From assembly GCA_945877405.1 (NCBI GenBank), contig CAMCSA010000018.1, positions 1 through 40,010 on the forward strand: 40,010 bases of DNA, read 5' to 3'. Below, in pieces: positions 24,932 to 32,633 of this stretch. Source of the DNA: an uncultured Erysipelotrichaceae bacterium. Its GTDB lineage: Bacteria; Bacillota_I; Bacilli_A; Erysipelotrichales; Erysipelotrichaceae. Position numbers and translations under genes: made by a program. The notes below the pieces were generated by a model, which worked only from the letters and a program-made list of their open reading frames with translations, made no database searches and was not told the DNA's origin. Positions within the stretch are counted from its first letter, which is position 1. Every line of letters starts with the position of its first letter.

Positions 24932-26308
24932 TTATGCTTCTGTGCCTTCTTCAGCAAGCTTGGACTTTTCCATCAGCTTGAAGAATGGATAGTACAGCAG
25001 CATATCCAGCAGGATCAGGCCTACAACCATGATACCAGCCTTGATATCCATGCAGCCAAGAGCTGCACCAAGTGGAGCCGGTGTTGTCCATGGTGTTTCT
25101 ACAACACCTCTGCCAATCAGATTTGTTGCCATACATGTGTAGCAGATAATGGAATTTACAACCGGTACAAATACGAATGGTACAAGCATCAGTGGATTCA
25201 ACACCATTGGAAGACCGAAGATAATCGGTTCATTGATATTGAAGATACCTGGCATGATGGAAAGTCTTCCCAGAGTCTTCAGTTCCTTTGACTTGGACAT
25301 CAGCAGCAGAATGCAAAGACCCAGTGTGGATCCGCCACCACCGATACAGATGACATAGGACCAGAATGGCTGTGTGAAGAAGTGTGTCAGAGCAGCACCT
25401 TCTGCATATGCAGAGATATTTTCAACCAGATACATCTGCATGAATGGCAGACGGATCGGCTGTGTGATGGATGCACCATGCAGACCGAAGAACCAGCAAG
25501 TTTGGGCAACGATTGTGATCAGGCAGATACCAACAAGGGAATCCAGACCGGATACTGCTGGTGCCAGAGCTGTCATGATCAGGCTTGGCAGAAGCTGACC
25601 GGACATGTTCTGAACAACAAGAGAAATGGAATAGAACAGAATAATGCAAACAAACATCGGAATGATTGCATCAAAGGAAGAAGCAATTGCCGGCGGTACG
25701 CTGTCTGGCAGCTTGATGCGGATGTTCTTCTTCAGCAGGAAGTTGATGATTTCTACGCATCCGATGGATACGATGATTGCTGTGAAGATACCCTTGGCAT
25801 CCAGATATGTTGTTGGAATGTAGGAAGCAGCACTTCCAAGAATTGTTTCAATTGTTGCACCTTCTGTGATAGCTGCTGTAGCAACTGCCTTTGTGACAGG
25901 AGATCCGACCATCAGGAATACGGCTACAGAAACAACAGCTGCGTTGAGTTCGTTAATGCCGTATCTCTTTGCCAGATGATATGCAATCGCAAAGCAGATG
26001 AACAGACCCATCAGAGCCATTGTCATGTTGTATGGCAGCTGCAGAACAGGCTTGTATGCCTGTGCCCAGTTATACCAGCCAAGCAGCATGTCACTGAAGA
26101 AGCCCCAGTCACCAAGTGTATCAGGCTTGAACGGTGGTGTGGAAATAATCAGACACAGACCACCCAGAATGGATAATGGAATTGCGACAACCATACCGTC
26201 TCTGATTGCGGACAGGTGACGTTGTGTAGCCACCTTGCTGGCAATCGGGACAAGAGTACGGTCAGCAATCTCATTAAACTTTTCCATGAATTTATCCATG
26301 AATTTCAT
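24932..26308 (-). CDS. PTS sugar transporter subunit IIC, Lac/cellobiose family
   Basis: A 458-residue membrane permease with about ten hydrophobic segments. It carries the family N-terminus (KFNEIADRTLVPIASKVATQRHLSAIRDGM), the conserved WFFGLHGAS segment and IFNINEPIIFGLPMVLNPLMLVPF, the sugar-binding loop of Lac-family EIIC. It should import cellobiose-like or aryl-beta-glucoside sugars while phosphorylating them. No IIA or IIB gene lies nearby, so it must borrow these from elsewhere. GGAGGGG precedes the ATG. It is monocistronic. The promoter carries the dyad shared with the glucosidase at 5173, the most likely downstream enzyme. Confidence 0.93.
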   Translation of the reverse strand: MKFMDKFMEKFNEIADRTLVPIASKVATQRHLSAIRDGMVVAIPLSILGGLCLIISTPPFKPDTLGDWGFFSDMLLGWYNWAQAYKPVLQLPYNMTMALMGLFICFAIAYHLAKRYGINELNAAVVSVAVFLMVGSPVTKAVATAAITEGATIETILGSAASYIPTTYLDAKGIFTAIIVSIGCVEIINFLLKKNIRIKLPDSVPPAIASSFDAIIPMFVCIILFYSISLVVQNMSGQLLPSLIMTALAPAVSGLDSLVGICLITIVAQTCWFFGLHGASITQPIRLPFMQMYLVENISAYAEGAALTHFFTQPFWSYVICIGGGGSTLGLCILLLMSKSKELKTLGRLSIMPGIFNINEPIIFGLPMVLNPLMLVPFVFVPVVNSIICYTCMATNLIGRGVVETPWTTPAPLGAALGCMDIKAGIMVVGLILLDMLLYYPFFKLMEKSKLAEEGTEA

Positions 26309-26335
26309 AAGGTTACCCCTCCTCTTTATGGGCTC

Positions 26336-26406
26336 ATTATAGGGATTCCCTATACGGAATTCAGCAGTTTTTCAGATGTGAAAAACCATTTCCACACATT
26401 GAAAAT
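26336..26406 (-). promoter_or_regulatory. PTS EIIC promoter with RpiR-type dyad (site B)
   Basis: On the minus strand TATAAT at 26341-26336 has no good -35. The dyad ATTTCC-ACACATT-GAAAAT (26388-26406) is centred about 56 bases above the -10, some 20 bases further than the equivalent sites at 5101 and 22907. Two helical turns of extra distance would keep it on the same DNA face, as seen with activators. Confidence 0.55.
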
Positions 26407-26504
26407 CATTATATTTCAAAGGAATGATCCATGTAGAATCAGGGCATATCATCAGACGTATATCCCCATGGTGATCGCCCTTTCCGACTTCTAAACGCAT
26501 GTTT

Positions 26505-26803
26505 TCAATCCTGTATGAACATGCCATCTTCAATATGCAGTACGATATCCGCACTTCTTGCGATATCAAGGTCGTGGGTTACCAGAATAATAAGAGGATT
26601 ACACTGATCCCTGACTTCCATAAGAAGATGCAGAACAGATATTCCGGCCTTGTCATGAATGCTCTACCGATTGCAGTTTTCTGCTGTTGTCCACCGAACA
26701 GCTGATCAGGATATTTATTTTCAATTTCTCTGATCTGCAGTCTGTTGAGAATCACACCAACCTGCATATTCTTTTCGCTCAAAGATTTACGGATGATATT
26801 CAT
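26505..26803 (-). pseudogene. Remnant of an ABC transporter ATP-binding protein
   Basis: The first part (26803 downward, ATG with AAAGGAGG upstream) encodes NRLQIREIENKYPDQLFGG and QQQKTAIGRAFMTRPEYL, a decayed ABC signature region. In another frame about 25 codons on, LIILVTHDLDIARSADIVLH and IEDGMFIQD end at a TGA (26507-26505), the H-loop region of a LolD/SalX-type ATPase. Walker A is missing, and Walker B (DEPTGNLD) has been deleted at the frame change. It therefore cannot bind ATP and is a relic. No partner permease remains nearby. The retained strong ribosome binding site means a 74-residue peptide could still be made. Confidence 0.75.
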
Positions 26804-26860
26804 GATGAAACCTCCTTTCCATAAAAGTACATCTGTAATCTTACAATCAGGTGAAAGAGG

Positions 26861-26887
26861 AAAAAAGCCATTGTGTACTTCACAATG
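26861..26887 (-). terminator. Terminator of the trpXYZ-ybaK operon
   Basis: On the minus strand CATTGTG-AAGTA-CACAATG (26887-26869) is followed by GC and six T's. It lies just past the YbaK stop codon. Confidence 0.88.
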
Positions 26888-26892
26888 ACCTG

Positions 26893-27378
26893 TTATTCCA
26901 CCGCAATCGCGGCATATTTTCCATCAATCAGTTCAATCAGATCAGACGGATTCAATTCCACCTGAAGTCCTACTTTACCACCGGATACACAGATCGTATC
27001 AAACAGCTGTGCTGTTTCATCAATCCATGTTGGAAACTGTTTCTTCATTCCAATCGGAGAACAGCCACCATGAATATATCCTGTTGTCGGCAACAGTGTT
27101 TTCTGCGGTATCATTTCCACACTTTTCACGCCTGCCGCTCTAGCGCAGGCCTTGAGATCCAGTTTCTGATTTCCAGGAACAACAAACACATAATGGTTTC
27201 TGTCGTTTCCAATTGTAACAAGTGTCTTAAATACCTGATCGGGATCCTGATTCAGTTTCTCTGCGACCGTTACCGCATCCAGTTTTCCATCTTCCGTATC
27301 ATACACATGCACCTGGTAGTCTATCCCTGCTTCATCCAGCATCCGCATGGCATTTGTTTTCGTTTCCTTCTTCGCCAT
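26893..27378 (-). CDS. ybaK: Cys-tRNA(Pro)/Cys-tRNA(Cys) deacylase, YbaK/EbsC family
   Basis: A 161-residue editing protein that hydrolyses mischarged Cys-tRNA(Pro). Features: KTNAMRMLDEAGIDYQVHVYD at the start, QVFKTLVTIGN with the conserved lysine, YVFVVPGNQKLDLKACARAAG, and GYIHGGCSPIGMKK, all typical of YbaK. The ATG at 27378 comes one base after the TrpZ-like stop, and the longer start at 27408 lies in that gene. It is the last gene of the T-box-controlled operon, so its level may follow tryptophan supply even though its substrate is unrelated. Confidence 0.93.
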   Translation of the reverse strand: MAKKETKTNAMRMLDEAGIDYQVHVYDTEDGKLDAVTVAEKLNQDPDQVFKTLVTIGNDRNHYVFVVPGNQKLDLKACARAAGVKSVEMIPQKTLLPTTGYIHGGCSPIGMKKQFPTWIDETAQLFDTICVSGGKVGLQVELNPSDLIELIDGKYAAIAVE

Positions 27379-27379
27379 T

Positions 27380-28168
27380 TTATTCACCAAGAAGAATTCT
27401 ATCATCATTCAAAGCTTTGTGGAACGTATGAATCAGAGTTTCCATGTCCATGCCTTCCTTATCTTTTTCAGAAAGATCACAGATGATTCTGCCATTGGAC
27501 ATGATCAGCGTACGATTTCCCATCTGCAGTGCATGATTCAGATTATGAGTAATCATCAGACATGTGGTATGGTTTTCTTCAACGATCCGCTTTGTCAGGT
27601 TCATGATCTTTTCTGCCGCAACCGGGTCCAATGCGGCTGTATGTTCATCCAGCAGAAGCAGTTTTGGAGGAACGATTGTCGCCATCAGAAGAGTTAACGC
27701 CTGTCGCTGTCCGCCAGACAGTGTTCCTACTTCTGTTTTCATGCGATCTTCCAGCCCCATATCCAGTTTTTTCAGCTCATCCGCAAACATTTCACGATCC
27801 TTCTTTGTAATATGTGAGAAGTCCGCTTTGTTGTCGGAGGCACGCAGATATGCCAGTGTCAGATTCTCTTCGATCGTCATGGAAGGAGCCGTTCCCTTTA
27901 AAGGATCCTGAAACAGCCTGCCAATCGACTGTGCTCTTTGATAATCCGGATCAAATGTGATATTTCTTTCATCCAGTTCAATTCTGCCTTCATCAATACG
28001 GAAGTTACCCGCAATCGCATTGAACAGTGTGGATTTTCCTGCCCCGTTGGAGCCAAGCAGGGTGATGAAATCACCATCCTGTACTACCAGATCCAAATAG
28101 TTGAGTGCCATCTTTTCATTGACTGTTCCAGGATTGAAGATCTTTGTCACATTTTTAATCTTCAGCAT
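27380..28168 (-). CDS. ABC transporter ATP-binding protein, TrpZ-like
   Basis: A 262-residue ATPase with Walker A (GSNGAGKST), Q-loop (RLFQDPLKGTAPSMTIEENL), signature LSGGQRQALTLL, Walker B (LLLLDEHTAALDP) and H-loop MITHN. The DEHTAALDP form and the FQDP segment are typical of the ATPase of the TrpXYZ-type importer group. Its ATG overlaps the permease stop by seven bases and uses AAGGAGA within the permease end. With the permease and binding protein it forms a complete importer. Confidence 0.9.
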   Translation of the reverse strand: MLKIKNVTKIFNPGTVNEKMALNYLDLVVQDGDFITLLGSNGAGKSTLFNAIAGNFRIDEGRIELDERNITFDPDYQRAQSIGRLFQDPLKGTAPSMTIEENLTLAYLRASDNKADFSHITKKDREMFADELKKLDMGLEDRMKTEVGTLSGGQRQALTLLMATIVPPKLLLLDEHTAALDPVAAEKIMNLTKRIVEENHTTCLMITHNLNHALQMGNRTLIMSNGRIICDLSEKDKEGMDMETLIHTFHKALNDDRILLGE

Positions 28169-29067
28169 TTCTTCATCTCCTTTCTTGCCTTATTCCGATA
28201 GGAAATGGAAGCTGATACAGTCGGGAAGGAAATAGCCGCAGCTACGATCACTGCTGTCATCAGTTTCAGACATTCAATCGGGATGACATGTGTTTTCAGA
28301 ATCAGTGCGTAAATCATACGGTAAATGATACTTCCAACTAGACACGCTGCAATATTAAGTGTCATGTTTCTTTTGCGATACAGCAGTGTTTCGCCGATGA
28401 TCAGACACGCAAGACCGACCACAACAATACCTGTGCCGGCATTGATATCAATCGATCTTTGCATCTGTGCTGCCAATGCACCGGAAAGGGCAGTTAAGGC
28501 ATTGGAAACAGCCAGGCCGATCATGACCATTCTGCCAGGATTAATGGAAGAAGCGGATACCATATCCGGATTATCACCCGTTGCCCGGATTGATAAACCA
28601 AGACGAGTGGAAAGAAACAGACGCAACAGTATCATTGCGACAATGACGACTACTGCAGACACAATAAGATCTGCATTCTTTCCAAAGATTCCCATCTTCT
28701 GAAATACAGAAAACACCGTTTCACCTTTCAGAAGAGACAGGTTGCTGCTGAAGCCCATCACCATCAGATTGATGGTATATAAACCTGTATTTGTAATGAT
28801 ACCGGCAAGGATGGAAGGAACTCCCATCCTTGTCTGTAATACTGCCGTAATCAGTCCTGCGCTGCTTCCGGCAAGCATTGCCAATATCAAACCAAGAAAA
28901 GGATGCCCGGTTAATGCGAATACCACCGATACTGCTCCACCAAGAATGAAACAACCATCCGTTGTCATATCCGCAATCTTCAGTATCCGAAAACTCATGA
29001 ACAGCGCCAGTGATACAAGGGCATAAATACACCCGAGTTTCATCGCCGTTTGTAATATATAAACCAT
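28162..29067 (-). CDS. ABC transporter permease, TrpY-like
   Basis: A 301-residue permease with eight or more hydrophobic segments, of the BPD-transp_2 (branched-chain amino acid permease-like) fold. Motifs: LRILKIADMTTDGCFILGGAV near the start and RATGDNPDMVSASSINPGRMVMIGLAVSNAL in the cytoplasmic loop that contacts the ATPase. GGAGAGGG precedes the ATG. It follows the binding-protein gene by 23 bases and overlaps the ATPase gene. Confidence 0.9.
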   Translation of the reverse strand: MVYILQTAMKLGCIYALVSLALFMSFRILKIADMTTDGCFILGGAVSVVFALTGHPFLGLILAMLAGSSAGLITAVLQTRMGVPSILAGIITNTGLYTINLMVMGFSSNLSLLKGETVFSVFQKMGIFGKNADLIVSAVVVIVAMILLRLFLSTRLGLSIRATGDNPDMVSASSINPGRMVMIGLAVSNALTALSGALAAQMQRSIDINAGTGIVVVGLACLIIGETLLYRKRNMTLNIAACLVGSIIYRMIYALILKTHVIPIECLKLMTAVIVAAAISFPTVSASISYRNKARKEMKKC

Positions 29068-29090
29068 AGCACCCTCTCCTTTGTTTTTTC

Positions 29091-30095
29091 TTATTCTTCA
29101 CTTGTTGTAACAGTGATAACTTCACCAAAGTCCGCAAATACCTGTGGATCAATACCAAGTACTTCTGCTGTTTCAGAATTGACTGTAACAATACCGCCAT
29201 CCATCAGGTAGAAGTCATCCATATTCTGTGTACCATTGACAATTGCTTCATAAGCAAGATCAGCTGTTTTTGTACCAAGATCTGTATAGTTGACACCACA
29301 TGTGACAAAACCGCCGTTTCTGACAAAGGAGTCCGCACCTGTATAATGTGGAATACCCTTTTCCGCAAGTACTGGTGCAATTGCCAGTTCACTTGCCATG
29401 ACGACATTATCCGTTGGTGTGAAAATCGCATCCACACCTTCGGAAATCAAAGATGTTACGGCAGAAATAATTTCATCATTTGTATTGCCCGTTGCCTGAA
29501 CGTATTCAATACCATTGGCATCACAATATGCCTTTGCTTCCCGTATCGGTTTTTCAGAGTTGATTTCCGATAAAGAATACAACAGACCGACTTTATCGAT
29601 ATCCGGATCTGCAGCCTTCATCATATCGAAAATGGCTTCAGTTGATAAGGCATCGGATGTACCGGTCACATTGTCAAAATCCACAAGTTCAGCACTTTCC
29701 GGATCCGATACAGCCGCAAAGACAACTTTTGTGTCTGTCCCAAGAGCACTTGTGACTGCTGTCTGAGCTGCCATAGTTGCGATCGGAATAATCACATCCG
29801 CATCTTCATTGACTGCCTGATCCGTGATCTGACGGATGGTTGCCTGATCATTCTGACCGGAATATACTTCACCATATTCAATGGTCACACCGTTTTCATC
29901 CGCAATCTGATCCAGTCTTGCGGTAATCGCATTGGCGATTTCATCCATGGATGCATGATCCAGCTGTTTGATGATGGTTACATGATAGGTATCAGACTGC
30001 GAAGATGATGCATATGAAGCCGATGTGGATGATCCACATCCAAGCAAAGATGTCATAAGAAGAGCTGCCATTGTGACTTTGAATTCCTTTTTCAT
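29091..30095 (-). CDS. ABC transporter substrate-binding lipoprotein, TrpX-like
   Basis: A 334-residue lipoprotein (signal peptide with lipobox LLGC) of the type I periplasmic-binding fold used by tryptophan/tyrosine importers. Typical segments are VTIIKQLDHASMDEI, GQNDQATIRQITDQAV, VVFAAVSDPESAELV and DAIFTPTDNVVMASELAI. The ATG at 30095 has GGAGG upstream; the longer open frame runs back into the T-box terminator and is not coding. The tryptophan assignment rests on the UGG specifier of the T-box just upstream and on the known link of this importer group with Trp T-boxes. Confidence 0.9.
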   Translation of the reverse strand: MKKEFKVTMAALLMTSLLGCGSSTSASYASSSQSDTYHVTIIKQLDHASMDEIANAITARLDQIADENGVTIEYGEVYSGQNDQATIRQITDQAVNEDADVIIPIATMAAQTAVTSALGTDTKVVFAAVSDPESAELVDFDNVTGTSDALSTEAIFDMMKAADPDIDKVGLLYSLSEINSEKPIREAKAYCDANGIEYVQATGNTNDEIISAVTSLISEGVDAIFTPTDNVVMASELAIAPVLAEKGIPHYTGADSFVRNGGFVTCGVNYTDLGTKTADLAYEAIVNGTQNMDDFYLMDGGIVTVNSETAEVLGIDPQVFADFGEVITVTTSEE

Positions 30096-30133
30096 AGTAC
30101 TTACCTCCAATTCTTCTGCATTCACCTTCGGAT

Positions 30134-30395
30134 AAACAAAAAACACCTGTCCAGAAAAGGACAGGCGTATAACCTGCGGTACCACCTTAATTAGCAGATG
30201 TTTCTGCTCACTCGAACGAAAATGCCATCACATTTTCTGTCTGTTAACGCTGACACTGCGTCCTGAGATACTCACAAAGCTGTTTTCATCAGGCCCTCAC
30301 GGGTCCATTTGCATACCGCACACCATCAGGATTCCACCATCCCCGACTCTCTTTGCGCTGCTGTTGTATGTTTGATCTCCCGCTCATCGGTTTAT
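30134..30395 (-). promoter_or_regulatory. T-box riboswitch, tryptophan (UGG) specifier
   Basis: The leader contains the T-box core AAGGTGGTACCGC (30188-30176), followed by a terminator (CCTGTCC/GGACAGG stem, 30146-30152/30159-30165, then T-rich 30143-30134). Stem I can be laid out: GATGAG kink, CGGG helix, AGATCAAA loop, CATAC helix; on the return strand GTATG, CAAA, then TGG (30307-30305), A and CCCG. This matches the arrangement in the O. iheyensis glyQ T-box (helix, four bases, codon, A, helix), so the specifier is UGG. The distal AGAGAG...GGTGGAA elements are also present. Uncharged tRNA-Trp would prevent termination and switch on the importer. Confidence 0.93.
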
Positions 30396-30401
30396 ACATG
30401 T

Positions 30402-30430
30402 ATCATATGCATCAAAATCAGCAATGTCAA
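30402..30430 (-). promoter_or_regulatory. Promoter of the T-box operon
   Basis: The minus strand reads TTGACA (30430-30425), a 17-base spacer and TATGAT (30407-30402). The start falls near 30395, just before Stem I. It begins three bases beyond the stop codon of the upstream flavodoxin-like gene. Confidence 0.88.
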
Positions 30431-30432
30431 CA

Positions 30433-31134
30433 TCATTCTGAAATATTTTCTTCTTTATCTAATTTATTTTCAGAAACATTTTCATCAGTTTTCTGTTTCT
30501 GTTGACTGGACGATCGGAACAGACGGGTGATTCTGGCATTCCACGTATCCGGTTCCACACCGTTTTCTTCCATCTTTGCATGATGCATGTTTTCCATATT
30601 TCTTCTGTACAGCATACGGTTTCCCATCGAGACGCAAAGAGAAGGAAGAATATTTCCCTGAATCAGGGAAGTCATGACATTGCGCATCCCCTCCTTCAGA
30701 TGTCTGTTCTCGAATCCGGCATCACTGACATAAAACTGATCACTGCCACCGATACCAAGACCATTACAGAACATCAGTCCTGTATGAGATGCCCAAGATT
30801 CCATCACCCCAAGAGCATTCAGACAGTCATCACTGTCAAATAGATCTCCATGAACAATCACACTGACCCTTGCTTTTCTTTCCATCATATGCATTTCCAG
30901 ATCAGAAAGAAAACCAAGCAGAACAGATGGAATCACCCCGGCATAGACAGGGGATACAATCACAATGCCATCTGCCATATTCATGATCTGCAGTGCCATA
31001 TTTCTGTCCATTTCCTCAGAAATATGGAGAATTCCATACTGCTGTCCCTTACAGAAAGGAATCAGACGGTCAATGATCTTCTGTGATACACTGGCATCTC
31101 CTTTTGGACTGCCATTAACAAATACGATCTTCAT
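30433..31134 (-). CDS. NAD(P)H-dependent FMN reductase-like flavoprotein
   Basis: A 233-residue protein with a flavodoxin-like fold: MKIVFVNGSPKGDASVSQ is the FMN phosphate-binding start, and VIVSPVYAGVIPSVLLGFLSDLE is the second flavin-contact segment. The last 40 residues are polar and probably disordered. The substrate is unknown. Its ATG overlaps the stop of the next upstream flavodoxin-type gene (ATGA), so the two are coupled and may form a two-part oxidoreductase. No terminator separates it from the T-box promoter. Confidence 0.8.
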   Translation of the reverse strand: MKIVFVNGSPKGDASVSQKIIDRLIPFCKGQQYGILHISEEMDRNMALQIMNMADGIVIVSPVYAGVIPSVLLGFLSDLEMHMMERKARVSVIVHGDLFDSDDCLNALGVMESWASHTGLMFCNGLGIGGSDQFYVSDAGFENRHLKEGMRNVMTSLIQGNILPSLCVSMGNRMLYRRNMENMHHAKMEENGVEPDTWNARITRLFRSSSQQKQKTDENVSENKLDKEENISE

Positions 31135-31616
31135 GACAGCCCTCCAATCTGCATGGCATCTGCCACAAACATGATTCTTCTGACCCTTCCGCCCAAACGC
31201 AGACTCAGTCTTCTGACAACAGACTGCGCATTCTTTCTTTCTGTTTCTTCCAGCTGGCCACCATAGAAATAAACAGATACACCGATTTTCCGATCCCCTC
31301 TGGTTTTATGTACCATGCAGCCTTCCTGCGTCTCATATTCCGGCAAGAAATACGGCATCATTCGTTCCAGTACTTTCTGCACAAAGCAACTGAAAGAACC
31401 ATAAAGACAGCAGCTGACAATCACAAGTTCATCTGTCTGCTCCAATAAAGATGAGATCTTCATCAGCGTATCTTTACGGCTGCATATACCAGGTGTCTTC
31501 CACCAACAGTCCATGCATCCGTTACATGCATGAATACTGCCGTTTTCCTGTATCAGCACATCTCCGCTTTTCAGTGTTCCAGGGTAGATTCCCGTATCTG
31601 TGATAATCATTTTCAT
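31131..31616 (-). CDS. Flavodoxin-family oxidoreductase with cysteine motif
   Basis: A 161-residue flavodoxin-fold protein. Near residue 30 it has C-x2-C-x2-C-x7-C (CNGCMDCWWKTPGIC), the pattern found in iron-sulfur flavoproteins and in related NADPH-dependent FMN reductases; whether it holds a 4Fe-4S cluster cannot be told. The flavin segment is VSCCLYGSFSCFVQKVLERM. The open frame begins with GTG at 31622; I use the ATG at 31616. There is no ribosome binding site, and TAGAAT (31629-31624) ends seven bases upstream, again hinting at a leaderless mRNA. It is divergent from tcdA and coupled to the next flavoprotein gene. Confidence 0.75.
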   Translation of the reverse strand: MKMIITDTGIYPGTLKSGDVLIQENGSIHACNGCMDCWWKTPGICSRKDTLMKISSLLEQTDELVIVSCCLYGSFSCFVQKVLERMMPYFLPEYETQEGCMVHKTRGDRKIGVSVYFYGGQLEETERKNAQSVVRRLSLRLGGRVRRIMFVADAMQIGGLS

Positions 31617-31629
31617 CCACACTATTCTA

Positions 31630-31677
31630 GCAAACTTTCACCAAAATGTTGTCAGTTTGCAACAATTCCTGTATCGT
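31630..31677. promoter_or_regulatory. Divergent control region of the flavoprotein pair and tcdA
   Basis: The inverted repeat GCAAACT (31630-31636) and AGTTTGC (31654-31660) with a 17-base centre lies between the divergent starts. A plus-strand promoter TTGTCA (31649-31654), 17 bases, TATCGT (31672-31677) overlaps the right arm. The arms are far apart for one dimer, so this may be two half sites or chance. Confidence 0.4.
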
Positions 31678-31711
31678 TAATCTGTTCTTAAGAAACACAG
31701 GAGATGAAGTC

Positions 31712-32434
31712 ATGCCATTGAGTCAATTTTCAAGAACAGAGCTTGTCATCGGTACAGAGGCTGTGGAAATACTGAACAACTGCCATGTAGCCTTATTCGG
31801 ACTTGGTGGCGTTGGAGGAAATGCAGGTGAAGCACTTGTACGATCAGGCATCGGTCATCTGGATCTGATCGATTTTGATCGTGTCAACCATACCAACCTC
31901 AACCGTCAGGTTATTTCTCTGCATTCCAACATCGGTCAATACAAAACCCAGGCTGCAAAGGCACGATTTCTTGATATCAACCCGAATGTCAGACTGACTC
32001 TGCACACATGCATGTATCTACCGGAAAAAGCACAAGAATTTGATTTTGACAGCTACGACTACATCATTGATGCCATCGATAATGTCACCGCAAAAACAGA
32101 TCTGATCTGTAAAGCAAAACAACATGATGTGCCGATCATCAGTTCCATGGGGTGTGGTAACAGAATGGATCCGACAAAACTGATCATCACGGATATCTAT
32201 CAGACACAGAATGATCCCCTGGCAAGAATCATGCGCCAACAGTGCCGAAAGCGCAATATTTCAAAGCTGACAGTGGTTACTTCCACAGAGCTCCCACACA
32301 AGCCATCTCAACAGCAGATTGATGCGATGGGGCAGCCTGGAAAAAAGGTACTTGGTTCAACATCCTTTGTCCCATCAGTTGCAGGTATAATGATTGCTTC
32401 TTATGTTGTACAACAGTTAATCCAATCCAGATGA
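31712..32434 (+). CDS. tcdA: tRNA threonylcarbamoyladenosine dehydratase (ThiF/E1-like)
   Basis: A 240-residue E1-like ATP-dependent enzyme that cyclises t6A37 of tRNA to ct6A. It has the nucleotide loop GLGGVGG (30-36), the DFDRVNHTNLNRQ segment that contacts ATP, DAIDN, SMGCGNRMDP, and the C-terminal SFVPSVAG and membrane-like helix expected for TcdA/CsdL. The ATG at 31712 has GGAGATG upstream; the longer frame to 31646 lies in the promoter. It is monocistronic with its own terminator. Confidence 0.93.
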   Translation: MPLSQFSRTELVIGTEAVEILNNCHVALFGLGGVGGNAGEALVRSGIGHLDLIDFDRVNHTNLNRQVISLHSNIGQYKTQAAKARFLDINPNVRLTLHTCMYLPEKAQEFDFDSYDYIIDAIDNVTAKTDLICKAKQHDVPIISSMGCGNRMDPTKLIITDIYQTQNDPLARIMRQQCRKRNISKLTVVTSTELPHKPSQQQIDAMGQPGKKVLGSTSFVPSVAGIMIASYVVQQLIQSR

Positions 32435-32454
32435 GCAGTCTCCCTGCTCATTTT
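32431..32454 (+). terminator. Terminator after tcdA
   Basis: The 8-bp stem ATGAGCAG/CTGCTCAT (32431-32438/32444-32451) with a 5-base loop overlaps the tcdA stop codon and is followed by a T-rich stretch. Confidence 0.82.
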
Positions 32455-32594
32455 CTGTTCTGTTTTCAGATCGTGCTACGGACTTATTCCTCCCCATCTT
32501 TTATATCAGTTTATCACGCAATTCATCCTGACAGAATGTCTTCAGACATATACCGGTTTTATCTGATTTCCGATAATTTCAACATTTCCGCACC

Positions 32595-32623
32595 AAAAAA
32601 GGAAGAAGCGATTCACTCCTTCC
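32595..32623 (-). terminator. Terminator of the amino-acid ABC operon
   Basis: On the minus strand a 10-bp stem (32623-32614/32610-32601, with two G-U pairs) and a 3-base loop precede six T's (32600-32595). It lies ten bases past the binding-protein stop. Between here and the tcdA terminator (32455-32594) I see no gene. Confidence 0.85.
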
Positions 32624-32633
32624 CGGTCTGCGA

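Noticed and set aside
25382-26176. 264-residue open frame on the plus strand
   Set aside because: Antisense to the PTS EIIC gene; low-complexity Cys/Asn/Gln-rich product.
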